Positions 14,395 through 21,499 of a stretch of DNA of 24,455 bases are shown in pieces. The DNA comes from an uncultured Bacteroidaceae bacterium (GTDB lineage: Bacteria > Bacteroidota > Bacteroidia > Bacteroidales > Bacteroidaceae): the NCBI GenBank assembly GCA_934271655.1, contig CAKQRW010000046.1, forward strand, positions 1-24,455. The letters run 5' to 3'. The notes beneath the pieces are model-generated. The model was not told the DNA's origin. It worked only from the letters and a program-made list of their open reading frames with translations, and ran no database searches. A program made the position numbers and the translations under genes. How positions within the stretch are numbered: the stretch's first letter is position 1; every line of letters begins with the position of its first letter.

Positions 14395-15224
14395 TGGATG
14401 TATTTTTTTATTTCTTCTACAGTCATGCCGCGCCTTTTGGCGTAGTCTGCCACCTGGGTCTCGTCTACCTTTCCTATAGAGAAATAGCGGGCTTGCGGCA
14501 AGCTGATCATGAATCCGCTGACGGAGGCATGTGGCAGCATCATGGCTGAACTGGTGAGTGTCACTCCTATGCTGGCAAAGTCGATGATGTGGTCGATGAT
14601 GCGGTTGATGGATATGTCTGGCAGGCAGGGGTAGCCTACGGCAGGGCGTATGCCTTGGAATTTTTCCTGGTGCAGCTCGCTTATGGAGAGCCGCTCATCT
14701 GGAGCGTAGCCCCAATAAGTGGTGCGGGTCTCCTGGTGCAGCTTCTCTGCTCCAGCCTCGGCCATGCGGTCCAGGAGGGTCTGTATGAGCATACGGCTGT
14801 AGTCGTCGTCGGGTAGCTGCTGCCGCTTGTCCACGCTGGCCGATGTGGCGAACACGCCTATCCGGTCTGTGCGGAGTGGGCTCTTGGGGCGTATGAAGTC
14901 GCTGAGGCATAGGCATGTGCCGTCGCTGCCTGGTGTCTGCTGCCTGAGCATGGGTATGCGTATAGGGTCGCCGATAGGGTGGTCCTGGCCGCATTCGCAA
15001 TGATAGGTTTTCTGCACCACTATGTCATCGCCGTCGCTGTAGGCAGGCAGTATCTCCACCGAAGCCTTTACCGTCAGGTAAGGTTGCAGTCGTCTGAGCA
15101 TTCTCACGGCATCCTCTTTCAGTCTCATCCCCTCGTCGCTTTTGCCAGGCAGAGACCATGCGTGGAAAAAATACACCCAGTTGATGTAGTCCTCCAGGTC
15201 GCCGGTCCGGTAGTTAAGTCTCAT
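14385..15224 (-). CDS. Stand-alone MetH reactivation domain
   Basis: The 279-residue product matches the C-terminal B12-dependent methionine synthase activation domain (Met_synt_B12): GIRPAVGYPCLPD (191-203, SAM-binding RPxxGYP motif) and HASVSGFMISLPQARYFSIG (232-251) followed by KVDETQVADYAKRRGM. In E. coli this domain is fused to MetH and, with a flavodoxin as electron donor, reductively remethylates the inactive cobalamin. Here it is separate, so MetH must be encoded elsewhere, perhaps without the domain. It follows dihydroorotase by 7 bases. A flavodoxin gene lies in the same window at 20837-21331, which fits this chemistry but does not prove a link. Confidence 0.85.
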   Translation of the reverse strand: MRLNYRTGDLEDYINWVYFFHAWSLPGKSDEGMRLKEDAVRMLRRLQPYLTVKASVEILPAYSDGDDIVVQKTYHCECGQDHPIGDPIRIPMLRQQTPGSDGTCLCLSDFIRPKSPLRTDRIGVFATSASVDKRQQLPDDDYSRMLIQTLLDRMAEAGAEKLHQETRTTYWGYAPDERLSISELHQEKFQGIRPAVGYPCLPDISINRIIDHIIDFASIGVTLTSSAMMLPHASVSGFMISLPQARYFSIGKVDETQVADYAKRRGMTVEEIKKYIQCC

Positions 15225-15231
15225 GGGTGTA

Positions 15232-16575
15232 TTACGCGTTGAATTTGAGTTCTTTTCCTCTTACTCCGTCAACCACAATGCCGTCGCTGTAGACGGTTAT
15301 TCCGTTGATGAGCGTGCGTCTCACCCTCCATTTGAAGACTCTCTCGTCCATTGGTGTCCATCCGCATTTGGTGTAGTATCTGCCTTCGCGCACTTGCCAG
15401 TTGCCGTTGGGGTCGACCAGTGTGAGGTCGGCATAGTATCCAGGGCGGATGAATCCGCGTTTGTCTATCTTGAAGAGCTTGGCTGGATTGTGCGACATGA
15501 GCACAGGAATCTTCTCTATAGGCAGCACACCCTCGTCGGCCATCTCAAGCATCGACACAAGCGAGAACTGTATCATGGGCATTCCTGAGGCCGCCTTCAG
15601 GGCACCTCCCTGCTTCTCGTTGAGCAGGTGTGGCGCATGGTCTGTGGCCACCACGTCTATCAGTCCGCTGGTGAGAGCCTCTCTCAGGGCTGCTCTGTCC
15701 TCAGGGGTCTTTACCGAAGGGTTGCACTTGATGTGTGTGCCAAGGGTATCGTAGTCTTCTGTGGTGAACATAAGGTGGGCGATGACAGCTTCGGCTGTTA
15801 TCTGCTTGTCTTCTATGGGCCCTTTGCTGAAAAGGCCCAGTTCTTTTGCGCTCGACACGTGGGCTATGTGTAGTCTGGCTCCAGTGTCTTTTGCCAGTTG
15901 CACGGCCAGTGACGACGAAGCGTAGCACGCTTCCACGTTGCGGATGCGTGAATGGTATCTCACGGGGAAGTCGTTCTGTCCCTTGTACTTCTTCTTGAAC
16001 TCGCTGATGTTATGGTTTATGATGGACGTGTCCTCACAATGGGCCATGAGCAGAAGCGGCGAGGCAGAGAAGAGCCGGTGGAGTGTGCTCTTGTTGTCGA
16101 CAAGCATGTTGCCTGTGCTGCTGCCCATGAAGACCTTTACTCCTGGCACTCTTGTGCGGTCTACCCTCATGATGGTGTCCACGTTGTCGTTGGTGGCTCC
16201 GATGAAGAACGAGTAGTTGATGCGGCTGCTGTTCTCCGCCAACTTGAATTTCTCGTTCAGCAACTCTATGCTGGTGGTCTGCGGCACGGTGTTGGGCATG
16301 TCCATGTATGATGTCACGCCTCCTGCGGCAGCCGTTCGGCTTTCGCTCGCTATGTCGGCTTTGTGTGTCAGTCCTGGTTCTCTGAAGTGGACATGGTCGT
16401 CGATGACTCCAGGGAAGAGATACAGTCCGGTGGCGTCAATCTCCAGGTCGTAGGCCTGGGAAGGGTCATCGCCATCCTCTATGACCTGCTGTATCATTTC
16501 GTCCTCTATGACGACGGAGCCGTTGAATTGTCTTCCTTCGTTGACGATTGTGGCGTTGCGTATGATTGTTTTCAT
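15232..16575 (-). CDS. pyrC: Dihydroorotase
   Basis: The 447-residue product is an amidohydrolase of the class I dihydroorotase type: metal-binding DDHVHFREPG (59-68), the carboxylated Lys in VPGVKVFMGSS (K147), MAHCED (177-182), HIAHVSSAKE (236-245) and VVATDHAPH near 316-324. It closes carbamoyl aspartate to dihydroorotate in pyrimidine synthesis in the cytoplasm. Length and all metal residues are normal. Allantoinase is the main alternative, but the sequence pattern and housekeeping context favour PyrC. It is 24 bases after the glycosyltransferase gene. Confidence 0.9.
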   Translation of the reverse strand: MKTIIRNATIVNEGRQFNGSVVIEDEMIQQVIEDGDDPSQAYDLEIDATGLYLFPGVIDDHVHFREPGLTHKADIASESRTAAAGGVTSYMDMPNTVPQTTSIELLNEKFKLAENSSRINYSFFIGATNDNVDTIMRVDRTRVPGVKVFMGSSTGNMLVDNKSTLHRLFSASPLLLMAHCEDTSIINHNISEFKKKYKGQNDFPVRYHSRIRNVEACYASSSLAVQLAKDTGARLHIAHVSSAKELGLFSKGPIEDKQITAEAVIAHLMFTTEDYDTLGTHIKCNPSVKTPEDRAALREALTSGLIDVVATDHAPHLLNEKQGGALKAASGMPMIQFSLVSMLEMADEGVLPIEKIPVLMSHNPAKLFKIDKRGFIRPGYYADLTLVDPNGNWQVREGRYYTKCGWTPMDERVFKWRVRRTLINGITVYSDGIVVDGVRGKELKFNA

Positions 16576-16599
16576 GCTTTGAGTGTAAAAGAAAGAATG

Positions 16600-17349
16600 T
16601 TATTCTTTAGGTTTAGGGTATTTCTTGAACCATCCGTCGAGTCTCAGCCTCATTACTCCGAAGAAGGCCTCTCCGAATATGCCACCGCTCATCTTTGATG
16701 TGCCCTCGGCTCTGTTGACAAAGATGACAGGCACTTCTTTTATCTTGAAGCCACACTTGTATGTGGTGTATTTCATCTCTATCTGGAAGGCGTATCCTTT
16801 GAACCTGATGGAGTTGAGGTCTATAGTCTCGAGCACGCGGCGCTTGTAGCACTTGAAGCCTGCTGTGGTGTCGTGCACATTGAATCCTGTGACAAAGCGC
16901 ACGTATTTCGAAGCGAAATAAGACATGAGCACTCTGCCTATAGGCCAGTTGACCACATTGACGCCTGTGATGTAGCGGCTGCCTATGGCCAGGTCGTAAC
17001 CCTCGTCAGCGCATGCCGAGTACAGGCGCGGCAGGTCGCTCGGAGCATGAGAGAAGTCTGCGTCCATCTCGAAGATGTAGTCGTAGCCATGCTCCAGCCC
17101 CCACTTGAATCCTGCTATGTAGGCTGTGCCCAGGCCGAGCTTGCCCTCGCGCTCAATGAGGAATAGCCTGTCGGCAAACTCCTCCTCCTGCATTTTCTTT
17201 ACGATTCGCGCTGTACCGTCAGGCGAACCGTCATCTATCACGAGAATGTGGAAGCATTTCTCAAGTCCGAAGACTGCTCTCACTATTTTCTCTATGTTTT
17301 CCTTTTCGTTATAAGTCGGTATTATAACGATACTGTCGCTATTGTTCAT
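16600..17349 (-). CDS. Polyprenol monophosphomannose synthase-type GT2
   Basis: The 249-residue product is a GT-A glycosyltransferase: IVIIPTYNEKENI at the start, VIDDGSPDGTA (36-46), the GKLGLGTAYIAGFKWGLEHG stretch, the metal-binding EMDADFSHAP, and AIGSRYITG. This order is typical of dolichol/polyprenol-phosphate mannosyltransferases (Dpm1-like, no C-terminal membrane domain). It loads a sugar from a nucleotide sugar onto a polyprenyl phosphate carrier. It is the first gene of the leftward operon and has a consensus promoter just upstream. Confidence 0.88.
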   Translation of the reverse strand: MNNSDSIVIIPTYNEKENIEKIVRAVFGLEKCFHILVIDDGSPDGTARIVKKMQEEEFADRLFLIEREGKLGLGTAYIAGFKWGLEHGYDYIFEMDADFSHAPSDLPRLYSACADEGYDLAIGSRYITGVNVVNWPIGRVLMSYFASKYVRFVTGFNVHDTTAGFKCYKRRVLETIDLNSIRFKGYAFQIEMKYTTYKCGFKIKEVPVIFVNRAEGTSKMSGGIFGEAFFGVMRLRLDGWFKKYPKPKE

Positions 17350-17377
17350 AGATGATTGATGTTTTTTCTTTTATATG

Positions 17378-17408
17378 CAAAGTTAATTAAAACATCAATA
17401 TGAACAAA
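17378..17408 (-). promoter_or_regulatory. Promoter of the GT2-pyrC-metH domain-MPE-plsC operon
   Basis: On the minus strand TTTG (17405-17408), 19 bases, TAACTTTG (17378-17385) fits the Bacteroidetes consensus exactly. Transcription should begin near 17371, giving a 20-base leader. Confidence 0.8.
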
Positions 17409-17427
17409 ATAAAAACAGGGCTTTTTT

Positions 17428-17467
17428 AAATATGAGAGACTACTTATAAATATGAGAGGCTGCTTAT
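17428..17467. repeat. Two 20-bp tandem units upstream of the operon promoter
   Basis: AAATATGAGAGACTACTTAT (17428-17447) is followed directly by a copy with two changes (17448-17467). It starts 20 bases upstream of the -33 element. The rest of the 460-bp divergent gap (17468-17690) shows an imperfect TTAAGGA-ATG-TCCTTTAA palindrome (17568-17585) and nothing else convincing. Confidence 0.7.
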
Positions 17468-17692
17468 TAAAAACAAACGTGGAATAGCTCATGGCGGTTT
17501 CTTGTTGTCAATACGCTCTATACCAAGCATGATTTATTCTCCTTTCGGATGGTGGCCTGCTACTCTTTTAAGGAATGTCCTTTAAGAAGAAATGATGAAG
17601 AAAATAGAGTTTGTAAGGTTAAAGATGGTTAAATCTTACAATTAGGCCACAAATGTCAACCTTATTGTTACACTCTTTTACGTTCTTTTCCG

Positions 17693-17700
17693 TAACTTTG
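17693..17700 (+). promoter_or_regulatory. Possible -7 element of ino1
   Basis: TAACTTTG matches the -7 consensus. The best -33 candidate (TTG at 17665-17667) is 25 bases upstream, too far, so the promoter is imperfect. The leader would be about 104 bases. Confidence 0.5.
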
Positions 17701-17810
17701 CCAACAAAAGTAAATTTAATACTTGTATTCCAGCGGGCCAAAAGTGTCATCTGCATGCCCACTTTGAGCTTCGGCTGAAATAGAATACAAAAAATACATA
17801 AGAAAAAGAA

Positions 17811-19139
17811 ATGGCAAATAAAAATGTAAAGCCTGCAGAAGGTAAGCTCGGTATTCTTGTCGTTGGACTCGGAGCCGTGTCTTCCACATTCATGACAGGT
17901 GTACTGATGGCTCGAAAGGGACTTGCAAAACCTGTTGGTTCCATGACCCAGTACGACAAAATCCGTGTCGGCAAGGGAGCTGACAAAAAATACCTTTCAT
18001 ATTCAGAGATAGTTCCAATGGCATCGTTGGACGACATCGTCTTCGGTGCTTGGGATGTTTATCCAGCCAATGCCTTCCAGAGCGCAATGTACGCTGAGGT
18101 GTTGAAGGAGAAGGACATCATGCCTGTAAAGGACGAGCTTGAGAAGATTGTTCCTATGAAGGCTGCCTTCGACAAGAACTTTGCCAAGCGTCTCGATGGC
18201 GACAATGTCAAGGACTGCGCCACACGTTGGGAAATGGTTGAGGCTCTGCGCAAGGACATACGCGACTTCAAGGCAGCCAACGGCTGCTCGCGCATCGTTG
18301 TGGCATGGGCTGCATCAACAGAGATATATGTGGAGCCTAACATGGAGGTGCATGACACACTGGAGCATCTGGAGGCTGCCATGAAGGCAAACGACACAAA
18401 GAACATAGCTCCGTCTATGTGCTACGCATACGCTGCTCTGTCAGAGGGCGCGCCTTTCATTATGGGCGCTCCAAACACTACAGTCGATATCCCTGCCATG
18501 TGGGAGATGTCTGAGAAGCTCGGACTCCCTATCGCAGGCAAGGACTTCAAGACTGGACAGACTCTCGTGAAGTCGGGCTTTGCGCCAATCATCGGCACAC
18601 GTTGCCTCGGCCTCAATGGATGGTTCTCTACAAACATACTTGGCAACCGTGACGGACTTGTGCTTGACGAGCCTGCCAACTTCCGCACAAAGGAGGTCAG
18701 CAAACTCTCTACACTCGAGACAATACTGAAGCCGGAGAACCAGCCTGACCTCTATGGACACGGCAACGACGAGGACACTCAGTATTACCACAAGGTGCGT
18801 ATCAACTACTATCCTCCACGCAATGACAACAAGGAGGGCTGGGACAACATTGACATCTTCGGATGGATGGGTTATCCAATGCAGATAAAGATCAACTTCC
18901 TCTGCCGCGACTCTATCCTCGCAGCTCCGCTTCTTCTTGACCTCTGCCTGCTCTCCGACCTCGCAGCGCGTGCAGGACGTTCGGGCATCCAGAGATTCCT
19001 CAGCTTCTTCCTTAAGGCTCCAATGCACGATTACACTAAGGGCGAGGAAGCTGTCAACCACCTCTTCCAGCAGTACACTATGCTGAAGAACGCTATCCGC
19101 GAGATGGGTGGCTATGAGGCTGACGAGGAGATTGACTAA
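17811..19139 (+). CDS. ino1: myo-Inositol-1-phosphate synthase
   Basis: The 442-residue product has the NAD-binding GILVVGLGAVSSTFMTG (14-30), the catalytic-domain blocks SMCYAYAALSEGAPFIMG, GKDFKTGQTLVKSG and GWFSTNILGNRDG, and the conserved PLLLDLCLLSDLA near the C-terminus. It converts glucose-6-phosphate to inositol-3-phosphate, the start of inositol-lipid synthesis, which is known in Bacteroidales. The usual partners (phosphatidylinositol-phosphate synthase and phosphatase) are not next to it here, unlike the B. thetaiotaomicron cluster. It is divergent to the glycosyltransferase operon and ended by a terminator at 19194. Enzyme length and motifs are normal. Confidence 0.94.
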   Translation: MANKNVKPAEGKLGILVVGLGAVSSTFMTGVLMARKGLAKPVGSMTQYDKIRVGKGADKKYLSYSEIVPMASLDDIVFGAWDVYPANAFQSAMYAEVLKEKDIMPVKDELEKIVPMKAAFDKNFAKRLDGDNVKDCATRWEMVEALRKDIRDFKAANGCSRIVVAWAASTEIYVEPNMEVHDTLEHLEAAMKANDTKNIAPSMCYAYAALSEGAPFIMGAPNTTVDIPAMWEMSEKLGLPIAGKDFKTGQTLVKSGFAPIIGTRCLGLNGWFSTNILGNRDGLVLDEPANFRTKEVSKLSTLETILKPENQPDLYGHGNDEDTQYYHKVRINYYPPRNDNKEGWDNIDIFGWMGYPMQIKINFLCRDSILAAPLLLDLCLLSDLAARAGRSGIQRFLSFFLKAPMHDYTKGEEAVNHLFQQYTMLKNAIREMGGYEADEEID

Positions 19140-19193
19140 TAATAGGAAAAGAAATAATCGATTAATATATAGTTGGAATTTTTTTTAATAAAG

Positions 19194-19231
19194 AGATGGG
19201 TCTGTCGTGAGATAAGCCCATCTATTTTTTT
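19194..19231 (+). terminator. Terminator of ino1
   Basis: AGATGGG (19194-19200) pairs with CCCATCT (19217-19223), with weaker pairing inside the loop, followed by seven T. It lies 55 bases after the stop codon. Confidence 0.7.
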
Positions 19232-19274
19232 AATAGGTGCTCACAATTGTTTTTATATTTGACGTGCTCTATCT
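19231..19274 (+). mobile_element. MITE end fragment, copy C
   Basis: TAATAGGTGCTCACAATTGT followed by TTTTATATTTGACGTGCTCT matches the left end of copy B over about 44 bases with few changes, then similarity stops. It begins inside the T-run of the ino1 terminator. The other end is absent, so it is a decayed or partial copy. Confidence 0.65.
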
Positions 19275-19334
19275 GGGTCTGCGGATTTTCCCAGTTGGTG
19301 ACAAATGAATATGCTGTAAATATGACGAAACACA

Positions 19335-19400
19335 AACCTTAGGATAATGAAGCACTAACCTTAGGATAAAGATATGCAAACCTTAGGATGACGGATGCGC
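19335..19400 (+). repeat. Three 22-bp direct repeats of AACCTTAGGAT
   Basis: AACCTTAGGAT occurs at 19335, 19357 and 19379, exactly 22 bases apart, with variable bases between. The core CCTTAGG is nearly palindromic. A 22-bp spacing is about two helical turns, so the copies would lie on one face of the helix. The function is unknown. Confidence 0.75.
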
Positions 19401-19592
19401 AAGGCATGGTGTATTGCAGGGTCTGAAAAGTAGAGTGAGCTATCATGCGCGCCAAGTCATCAATAGTCTATACATGACGAATGCAGTAATACTCGACCAT
19501 CAGACTTTACAGACACAACAATCTGTCTGATGAGTCTGGATTCTCATTGTCATCACGGCATCTGCAATAGGTCTTGCCTCCCCCAAAAGGAG

Positions 19593-19721
19593 AAAGGGAC
19601 AGAAGTGACAAAGGGACAAGGGACAAATCCTTGTCAAATAAGTCTAAAATGCTTATTTTGTTACTTTTTACTATGTTTTGTCCCTTTGTCCCTTTGTCCC
19701 TTCTGTCCCTTCTGTCCCTTT
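19593..19721. repeat. GGGAC-rich large inverted repeat
   Basis: A left arm of GGGACA-type units (19593-19627) faces a right arm of TGTCCCTTTGTCCCTT-type units (19676-19721) across about 48 bases. The right arm is a tandem array of 8-9 bp units (GTCCCTTTGTCCCTTCT). It should form a long imperfect stem. Open frames across it are low-complexity and not convincing genes. The stretches 19401-19592 and 19722-20000 show no supported gene. Confidence 0.65.
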
Positions 19722-19999
19722 CATGCAATATTTGTGCATGTCTCGCAACACCATTTCCCATGCCTTCAGGCAATATTTTTTTGTGGAGCACAGCCTGTAG
19801 CATGGTCAAACAGAACTGATTCAGTAAAAGTTTGACAGTTTGAAAATCCGCTGACCCTCCTTTGCTTTGCTGAAGCCCAGGCATAGTGCATGATATGGGT
19901 TGTTGCCGATATTGTACGGTAAAACATCGCATCTACGATGCTTTTTCAACCATTAGTCCCAATGGACTTATGTCCATACATGTGTCTTTTACTGATTTT

Positions 20000-20036
20000 T
20001 GGGTATTGCAAATATGGCAATAACAGACTAACTTTG
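20000..20036 (+). promoter_or_regulatory. Promoter and operator of the GntR gene
   Basis: ATTG (20005-20008), 20 bases, TAACTTTG (20029-20036) gives a Bacteroidetes-type promoter. The -33 lies inside an inverted repeat TATTGC (20004-20009) and GCAATA (20017-20022). The block TTTTTGGGTATTGCAAATAT is nearly repeated before the flavodoxin gene, so it is the likely GntR binding site. Confidence 0.7.
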
Positions 20037-20055
20037 CACGAAAACAGAAGTTGTG

Positions 20056-20643
20056 ATGGAAAAAGAAATGAAATATTCTGATATAAGGATAGATAAGGCA
20101 TCTGGCAGAAGCCTGTATCTCCAGGTGGCAGATGGCATAGTGAAAGCTATCATGGAAGGTCGTCTGCGTGGGGGCATGCGGCTGATGAGCGTGCGTGAGA
20201 CGGCAGAGTCGATAGGCGTGAACCATAAGACTGTTGAGGCTGCGGTAAACGTGCTGGCAGAGGCAGGCATTGTGGAAAGAAAGGCACGCTCTGGGGTGTA
20301 TGTCTCCAAAATATCGGCTTGTACTTTAGGAAGATACCTTAACAGATATAAGGAAAGGACTGACGGAGCATCGACAGATGCAGCGCATGTGGGCAACTTT
20401 TCGCTTCAGGGACATCATGGCGTGAGCGTGTGGATGGAATGGGACACGCTCGGGCCAATGTATGTTGATGGTGTCAAGCGCGAACTGGAAGCCAACGGCA
20501 TCATCGGCGATGTGGTGGTGAGCCATGGCGCACACCCTGCCGTGAAGCTCGACCAGGGCAACCTGTCGGGCAAGGAATTTTCGGCTCTGCTTGAGGTCTT
20601 GCTGCGCTTGACCCCCGCGGTTGAAGAAAACGGCGCAGACTGA
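20056..20643 (+). CDS. GntR-family regulator with long C-terminal extension
   Basis: The 195-residue product begins with a GntR winged helix: IDKASGRSLYLQVADGIVKA, GGMRLMSVRETAESIGVN, HKTVEAAVNVLAEAGIVERK and a wing ending GVYVSK (up to about residue 93). YtrA-type regulators of this kind are usually about 120 residues; here about 100 more follow (GVSVWMEWDTLGPMYVDGVK and later LLEVLLRLTPAVEENGAD), a part I do not recognise. ATG 20056 is preferred over GTG 20053. It has its own promoter with an inverted repeat, and the same block precedes the flavodoxin, so it probably represses itself and the flavodoxin. Confidence 0.8.
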   Translation: MEKEMKYSDIRIDKASGRSLYLQVADGIVKAIMEGRLRGGMRLMSVRETAESIGVNHKTVEAAVNVLAEAGIVERKARSGVYVSKISACTLGRYLNRYKERTDGASTDAAHVGNFSLQGHHGVSVWMEWDTLGPMYVDGVKRELEANGIIGDVVVSHGAHPAVKLDQGNLSGKEFSALLEVLLRLTPAVEENGAD

Positions 20644-20770
20644 CCCCTATGAAACTTTTGCGGCTCGTGCGTCTCTGATACCCACTTTTTGCACCAGACT
20701 CTTTAATATGTATGCGCGAGCTTGCACACCCTGCCTGCAACAGGCATCTGACTGAAAGAAAAATGCTTAT

Positions 20771-20810
20771 TTTTAGGTATTGCCAATGTCCAAAAGAACA
20801 TCTACCTTTG
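20771..20810 (+). promoter_or_regulatory. Promoter and operator of the flavodoxin gene
   Basis: ATTG (20779-20782), 20 bases, TACCTTTG (20803-20810) has the same spacing as the GntR promoter, and TTTTTAGGTATTGCCAATGT (20771-20790 approx.) differs from the GntR block by few bases. Because this promoter covers the first in-frame ATG (20780), that ATG is not the start. Confidence 0.75.
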
Positions 20811-20836
20811 CAGCGGAAATCAAAAAAACAGGTGAT

Positions 20837-21331
20837 ATGAAAAAGACAATAGTAATCTATGGCAGCACCACAGGAACATGTGAGAGCATTGCCAATGACA
20901 TAGCTGCAAAGCTTGGTGTAGAGGCCATCAATGCAGCAGAACTTACAGCCGACGTGGTGGCGGCTAATGACAACCTCCTGCTCGGCACCAGCACATGGGG
21001 CGCGGGCGAAGTGCAGGATGACTGGTATGACGGACTGAAGGTGCTCAGCAGCAGCGACCTTTCAGGCAAGACTGTAGCCATCTTCGGATGTGGAGACTCA
21101 TGCAGCTATTCCGACACGTTCTGCGGAGGTATGGCCGAGATATACAAGGCTGTCAAGGATGCTGGAGCATCGGTAGTGGGAGCTGTTGATGCTTCTGGAT
21201 ACACTTACGATGATTCAGAGGCTGTTGTCGACGGCAAGTTCGTGGGACTGGCTCTTGACAATGACAACGAGGGCGACTTGACTCCTAAGCGCATCGATGC
21301 GTGGATTGACTCTATCAGTCCGGCTCTTTGA
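20837..21331 (+). CDS. fldA: Flavodoxin (FldA type)
   Basis: The 164-residue product has the FMN phosphate loop YGSTTGTCES (8-17), the FMN-stacking blocks STWGAGEVQDDW and FGCGDSCSYSDTFCGG, and the C-terminal YDDSEAVVDGKF region of long-chain flavodoxins. It carries single electrons in the cytoplasm, for example to radical-SAM enzymes, ribonucleotide reductase activases, or MetH reactivation. The start is ATG 20837 (MKKTIVIYGS); the upstream ATG at 20780 is within the promoter. It is 168 bases before enolase, with no clear terminator between. Confidence 0.93.
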   Translation: MKKTIVIYGSTTGTCESIANDIAAKLGVEAINAAELTADVVAANDNLLLGTSTWGAGEVQDDWYDGLKVLSSSDLSGKTVAIFGCGDSCSYSDTFCGGMAEIYKAVKDAGASVVGAVDASGYTYDDSEAVVDGKFVGLALDNDNEGDLTPKRIDAWIDSISPAL

Positions 21332-21499
21332 AAGTGTCAAGAGGACAACACAAAAGTGTCTGTCTGGAAGACAACGGAAAAAACACAAACACAATCACAC
21401 AAACAGTCTTTACATTATTGACAATACACACAACTGCCATTCGTGGCGTGAGACGCAAGCCAGAAACCATGAATGCACATCAAAAAAAACAATACAACT

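Noticed and set aside
19335..19400. CRISPR array
   Set aside because: The repeats are only 11 bp with an 11-bp variable part, and no cas genes are nearby.
19507..19932. 141-codon minus-strand frame over the GGGAC repeat
   Set aside because: Its product is dictated by the repeat (DRRDRRDKGTKGQ and LSLVPLSLLSLSP), so it is low-complexity and unlikely to be a gene.
20780..20836. Upstream start of the flavodoxin
   Set aside because: The ATG at 20780 lies in the -33 region of the promoter and the homology begins at ATG 20837.
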